Shown here one piece after another: positions 63,702 through 64,000 of a DNA stretch of 64,000 bases. The notes under the pieces were generated by a model. The model was not told the DNA's origin and searched no databases. It saw only the letters and a program-made list of their open reading frames with translations. Positions within the stretch are counted from its first letter, which is position 1. Each line of letters starts with the position of its first letter. A program made the position numbers and the translations under genes. The DNA comes from Rhodococcus sp. OK519 (GTDB lineage: Bacteria > Actinomycetota > Actinomycetes > Mycobacteriales > Mycobacteriaceae): NCBI RefSeq assembly GCF_003051005.1, contig NZ_QAOW01000009.1, positions 1 to 64,000 of the forward strand. Reading direction: 5' to 3'.

Positions 63702-64000
63702 GTGGCCCAGATCGATTCCGATGGCACCGCTTCGACCTCGCCGGATGCCGGGACTCCACCCGAGAACCGTCGACGTCGGCGAAGCTCGCAACCACGCTCC
63801 GTGCGAAAGCGCCGACGCCGCATCGTGATCGGCACCTCGTGCGCGGTCGCGGTGATCGCCGCGTGGGGCGGCTTCGTGGCCTACGAGGCAATGCAAGCGA
63901 AGTCGAACCTCGAGCGGGCGCGGGACCACGCGACAACGACGAAAGATGCACTACTGGCCGGTAACTCCGCGCAGGCGGCGACCGCGGCCGGTGACGCCGC
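63702..64000 (+). CDS. DUF4012-like membrane protein, N-terminal part
   Basis: GTG 63702 with AGGGGG about 9 bases upstream; 99 codons are visible and the frame is open to the window end. A very basic cytoplasmic N-terminus (..NRRRRRSSQPRSVRKRRRR..) is followed by one membrane helix (IVIGTSCAVAVIAAWGGFVA) and a helical extracytoplasmic start. This resembles the DUF4012 proteins found with BY-kinases in actinobacterial surface-polysaccharide loci. The family call is tentative because the domain itself is outside the window. Confidence 0.6.
   Translation, partial: MAQIDSDGTASTSPDAGTPPENRRRRRSSQPRSVRKRRRRIVIGTSCAVAVIAAWGGFVAYEAMQAKSNLERARDHATTTKDALLAGNSAQAATAAGDA

Overview
The window is high-GC actinobacterial DNA, almost fully coding. 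The central order dnaK-grpE-dnaJ-hspR, iniC-iniA-iniB, a MalT/LuxR-type regulator (iniR), an EtfD-type Fe-S membrane reductase and an AspC-type aminotransferase is collinear, in mirror orientation, with the M. tuberculosis Rv0337c-Rv0353 block as I remember it. That places the organism in the Mycobacteriales. The extra genes (branched-chain ABC transporter, paired S1 proteases, giant NRPS) and the codon use suggest a Rhodococcus-like genus. The genus is inference only.

Layout. 1-2.7 kb: end of a livM-livH-substrate-binding-protein operon on the minus strand, with three inverted repeats in its promoter region. 3.1-4.0 kb: a DUF559/AbiEi-like gene flanked by two copies of a ~58 bp palindrome. 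4.1-8.3 kb: heat-shock operon dnaK-grpE-dnaJ-hspR with two HspR-type (HAIR) sites. 8.4-12.9 kb: small membrane, redox and methyltransferase genes. 13.0-16.7 kb: a beta-lactamase-like serine hydrolase translationally coupled to a LysR regulator, divergent from a lipoprotein penicillin-binding protein. 16.7-27.3 kb: iniBAC (two dynamin-like GTPases and a very long Gly/Ala-rich IniB), divergent from a membrane-anchored Hsp70-like gene and iniR. 27.4-31.0 kb: two tandem secreted S1 proteases and a small exported protein. 31.5-34.7 kb: etfD with a repetitive Ala/Pro/Lys tail and a tandem operator. 34.9-41.6 kb: a second DUF559-like gene, an S9 peptidase, an F420/PPOX enzyme, a 57-aa exported peptide, the aminotransferase and a YibE/F membrane protein.

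41.6-64 kb looks like a cell-surface module: a second small Hsp70-like membrane protein, a low-molecular-weight tyrosine phosphatase, a Wzz/BY-type tyrosine autokinase, an 18.8 kb six-module NRPS with an N-terminal condensation domain and a terminal thioesterase, and, divergent from it, the start of a protein that resembles the DUF4012 type. The NRPS should make a hexapeptide, probably N-acylated, with threonine as residue 3 by its specificity code. I saw no rRNA, tRNA, CRISPR array, transposase or phage gene.

Most genes are ordinary housekeeping. The parts most worth attention are the NRPS/kinase/phosphatase cluster, the iniBAC-IniR-Hsp70-like assembly, the beta-lactamase-like protein whose deacylation residues appear altered, and the operator-like repeats at 2.7-2.8 kb and 31.4 kb.
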